Source of the DNA: Nitrospirota bacterium
GTDB taxonomy: Bacteria; Nitrospirota; Thermodesulfovibrionia; JACRGW01
NCBI GenBank assembly: GCA_016212195.1
Contig: JACRGW010000133.1
Location: 1-14,472, forward strand
DNA: 14,472 bases
Direction of reading: 5' to 3'
Position 1 is the first letter of the stretch. Every line of letters starts with the position of its first letter. A program made the position numbers and the translations under genes. Under the pieces are notes generated by a model, which saw only the letters and a program-made list of their open reading frames with translations, ran no database searches and was not told where the DNA came from. This document shows, piece by piece, positions 12,865 to 14,472 of the stretch.

Positions 12865-14404
12865 CAGATTTCAGGTATTTGATTGCCTTAGGGATCTTCT
12901 CTATTATATCTCCTGCAATCATTCCCATTTCTCCGAATTCTTCTGCTGCAAGATCTCCTGCAAGTCCATGGATATAGATGCCCGCTTTGATCGTATCCAG
13001 CAAGTCAATCCCCTGGGCGATAAGACCGCTTATCATCCCTGTAAGGACATCACCCGTACCTGCTGTTGCCATGCCGGGATTTCCTGTTGTGTTTATATAT
13101 ACATTACCATAAGGATCAGAAAAAATAGTCCTTGCCCCTTTAAGGACGAGGTAGGATCTATATTTCGTAGCAAAATTCTGTGCAATTACTATTCTGTCCT
13201 TCTGGACATCTTTTGGGGTCTTACCAATAAGCCTTGCCATCTCTCCCGGATGGGGGGTGAGGATTAAAGGGAACTTTGATCTTTTCAGTATATCAAGATA
13301 TCCCACAAGGGCGTTTACGCCATCTGCATCTATTACTATGGGTTTATCAATTTTTGTTACAAGGCGTCTGACAAGTCTTATTGTTTCAGGATTGGTGGAG
13401 AGGCCTGGCCCAATAGCAATAGCAGACATCTCTGGCATAATTTTACCCAGTATATTCTCAGCAGACATACTGATACTATGGTCATCGGTTTCAGGAAGGG
13501 GAAGTGTCATAACTTCAGTAAGTTTAACTTCCAATATATTATTCAGACTTGCAGGGGTTGCGATTGTTACAAGACCTGTACCGACTCTGAGGGCAGAGAG
13601 ACCTGTCATTGCGGCTGCCCCTGTTTTTCCAACAGAGCCTGCAATTACCAGAAGATGACCGAAAGACCCTTTATGTGAATCAGGTTTTCTCTCAGGGAGT
13701 AATGCCTTTATCTCTTCATTTGTTAGGAGATTACACTTTATATTCTCCTCTTCAATAACTTTTGTTGCGATACCGATATTAGCTACCTTAACAACACCGG
13801 CATATTCTGCACCAGGGAATAATAAAATTCCTCTTTTGGGCAGAACAAATGTTACTGTAAGATCTGCCTTTACCGCAGAACCGAGAACCGCCCCTGTATC
13901 GCTACTGATACCTGAGGGGATATCTACAGATACAACAGGTTTCAAAGAGGAGTTTATAAGATTTATTGCATCTGAGAATGGTTTTTTAACCTCTGAAGAA
14001 AGACCTGTTCCGAAAATCGCATCGACGATAATACCCGAATGTTTTAAATGTATATTTAATTCCTTAAGTGAAATCTTTTCGTAAAAAGGTATGGAAAAAT
14101 TCTTCAGGATGCTGAGGTTTATCTTTGCGTCTCCTTTTATATCTGAGGATTTTCCGAGTAGAAAGACCTCAACGGTTGCGCCACGATTATATAAATGGCG
14201 GGCAATAACAAAGCCGTCACCACCGTTATTACCTTTTCCAGCAATGATAGAAATACGTTTTCCTTCAAGGTTGCCATAGCGCTCTATCATTGCAAGCACT
14301 ACCTCACGACCAGCATTCTCCATCAGGACAGTTCCAGGGATACCATATTTCTCTATAGCCCTTCTGTCTATCCTTCTTATCTCTTGTGAGTTTGCGACCT
14401 TCAT
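12836..14404 (-). CDS. nnrD: Bifunctional NAD(P)HX epimerase / ADP-dependent NAD(P)HX dehydratase
   Basis: This enzyme repairs hydrated NADH and NADPH. The N-terminal YjeF_N epimerase domain (about 1-215) has AGKGNNGGDG at 55-64 and VDAIFGTGL at 127-135. The C-terminal ribokinase-like dehydratase domain (about 226-515) has KGSFGHLLVIAGS (245-257), VIDADGVNAL (357-366), LTPHPGEMARL (382-392) and the nucleotide-binding NTTGNPGMATAGTGDVLTG (438-456). Length (522) is typical of the fused bacterial form. ATG 14404 begins MKVANSQEIRRIDRRAIE, the usual family start, and overlaps the acpS stop as ATGA. Its close coupling with acpS upstream is a widespread bacterial arrangement. Confidence 0.96.
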   Translation of the reverse strand: MKVANSQEIRRIDRRAIEKYGIPGTVLMENAGREVVLAMIERYGNLEGKRISIIAGKGNNGGDGFVIARHLYNRGATVEVFLLGKSSDIKGDAKINLSILKNFSIPFYEKISLKELNIHLKHSGIIVDAIFGTGLSSEVKKPFSDAINLINSSLKPVVSVDIPSGISSDTGAVLGSAVKADLTVTFVLPKRGILLFPGAEYAGVVKVANIGIATKVIEEENIKCNLLTNEEIKALLPERKPDSHKGSFGHLLVIAGSVGKTGAAAMTGLSALRVGTGLVTIATPASLNNILEVKLTEVMTLPLPETDDHSISMSAENILGKIMPEMSAIAIGPGLSTNPETIRLVRRLVTKIDKPIVIDADGVNALVGYLDILKRSKFPLILTPHPGEMARLIGKTPKDVQKDRIVIAQNFATKYRSYLVLKGARTIFSDPYGNVYINTTGNPGMATAGTGDVLTGMISGLIAQGIDLLDTIKAGIYIHGLAGDLAAEEFGEMGMIAGDIIEKIPKAIKYLKSDEQSINNFK

Positions 14405-14472
14405 TTCCTTAAATTCGACACAAGGATAACCTGTGCAATGGCATAATCCCTCTCGTGGGATATGCTCACAAG
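14401..14472 (-). CDS. acpS: Holo-[acyl-carrier-protein] synthase, C-terminal fragment cut by the window edge
   Basis: Reading the minus strand from the window edge gives 23 residues and a TGA: LVSISHERDYAIAQVILV is the characteristic C-terminal strand of AcpS, which transfers 4'-phosphopantetheine from CoA to acyl carrier protein. SxSH is a conserved motif in this family. The TGA overlaps the nnrD ATG by 4 nt. The rest of the gene is outside the window. The acpS-nnrD order is common in bacteria, which supports the call despite the short length. Confidence 0.75.
   Translation of the reverse strand, partial: LVSISHERDYAIAQVILVSNLRK

Noticed and set aside
1..14472. Genome-wide reassignment of UAA to a sense codon
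   Set aside because: TAA ends several intact genes at their expected length (second pilin, leuD, HIT, udg, nadK, pgeF, nnrD). At most, partial suppression remains possible.
1..14472. CRISPR array, transposon, prophage or defence island
   Set aside because: No regularly spaced long repeats, transposase, integrase or defence domains were seen. The repeats present are short palindromes and heptamers.

Overview
The window looks like a chromosomal segment from an A+T-leaning, didermic, type IV-piliated bacterium. The layout (pilS-pilR-pilA pointing at a long convergent housekeeping operon, short intergenic palindromes, single-gene NAD(P)HX repair enzyme beside acpS) fits a Nitrospirota or deltaproteobacterial-type lineage. 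That placement rests on gene content and remembered family resemblance only; no marker gene here settles it. No rRNA, tRNA, transposase, phage gene, CRISPR array or defence system was seen.

Region 1 (+ strand, 32-4561) is a type IV pilus regulation and pilin block. It holds a PilS-like membrane sensor kinase, the sigma-54-dependent response regulator PilR, a roughly 360 bp regulatory gap with a convincing -24/-12 promoter, and two type IVa pilin genes. The pilins are separated by a perfect 13-bp-stem hairpin. PilS is expected to phosphorylate PilR, which would activate RNA polymerase-sigma54 at the pilA promoter.

Region 2 (- strand, 14472-4574) is a twelve-gene run read right to left: acpS (partial) - nnrD - pgeF - CBS protein - tsaE - nadK - family 4 uracil-DNA glycosylase - HIT hydrolase, then leuD - leuB - asd - tldD. 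Several junctions in the first half overlap (ATGA or ATGGATAA), so it reads as one tightly coupled unit. Much of it is quality control: NAD(P)HX repair, peptidoglycan editing, tRNA t6A synthesis, NADP supply, uracil removal and dinucleotide clearance. The second half has its own near-consensus sigma-70 promoter before leuD and makes leucine and aspartate-family precursors; leuC is not in the window.

The main anomalies are these. (a) pilS and leuB are both full length and intact except for one in-frame TAA each, and in both a Glu codon (GAA) is the likely original. (b) A 29-bp perfect palindrome sits in frame inside tldD, flanked by a 4-bp direct repeat, so that palindrome plus duplication is exactly 11 codons. 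(c) Three copies of a GTCA/TGAC-ended hairpin family lie between - strand genes, with compensatory stem changes. (d) A nested G-rich palindrome lies between leuB and asd. (e) Heptanucleotide-periodic arrays sit at two gene boundaries. The picture is of a small-repeat-rich genome rather than one large accessory system.
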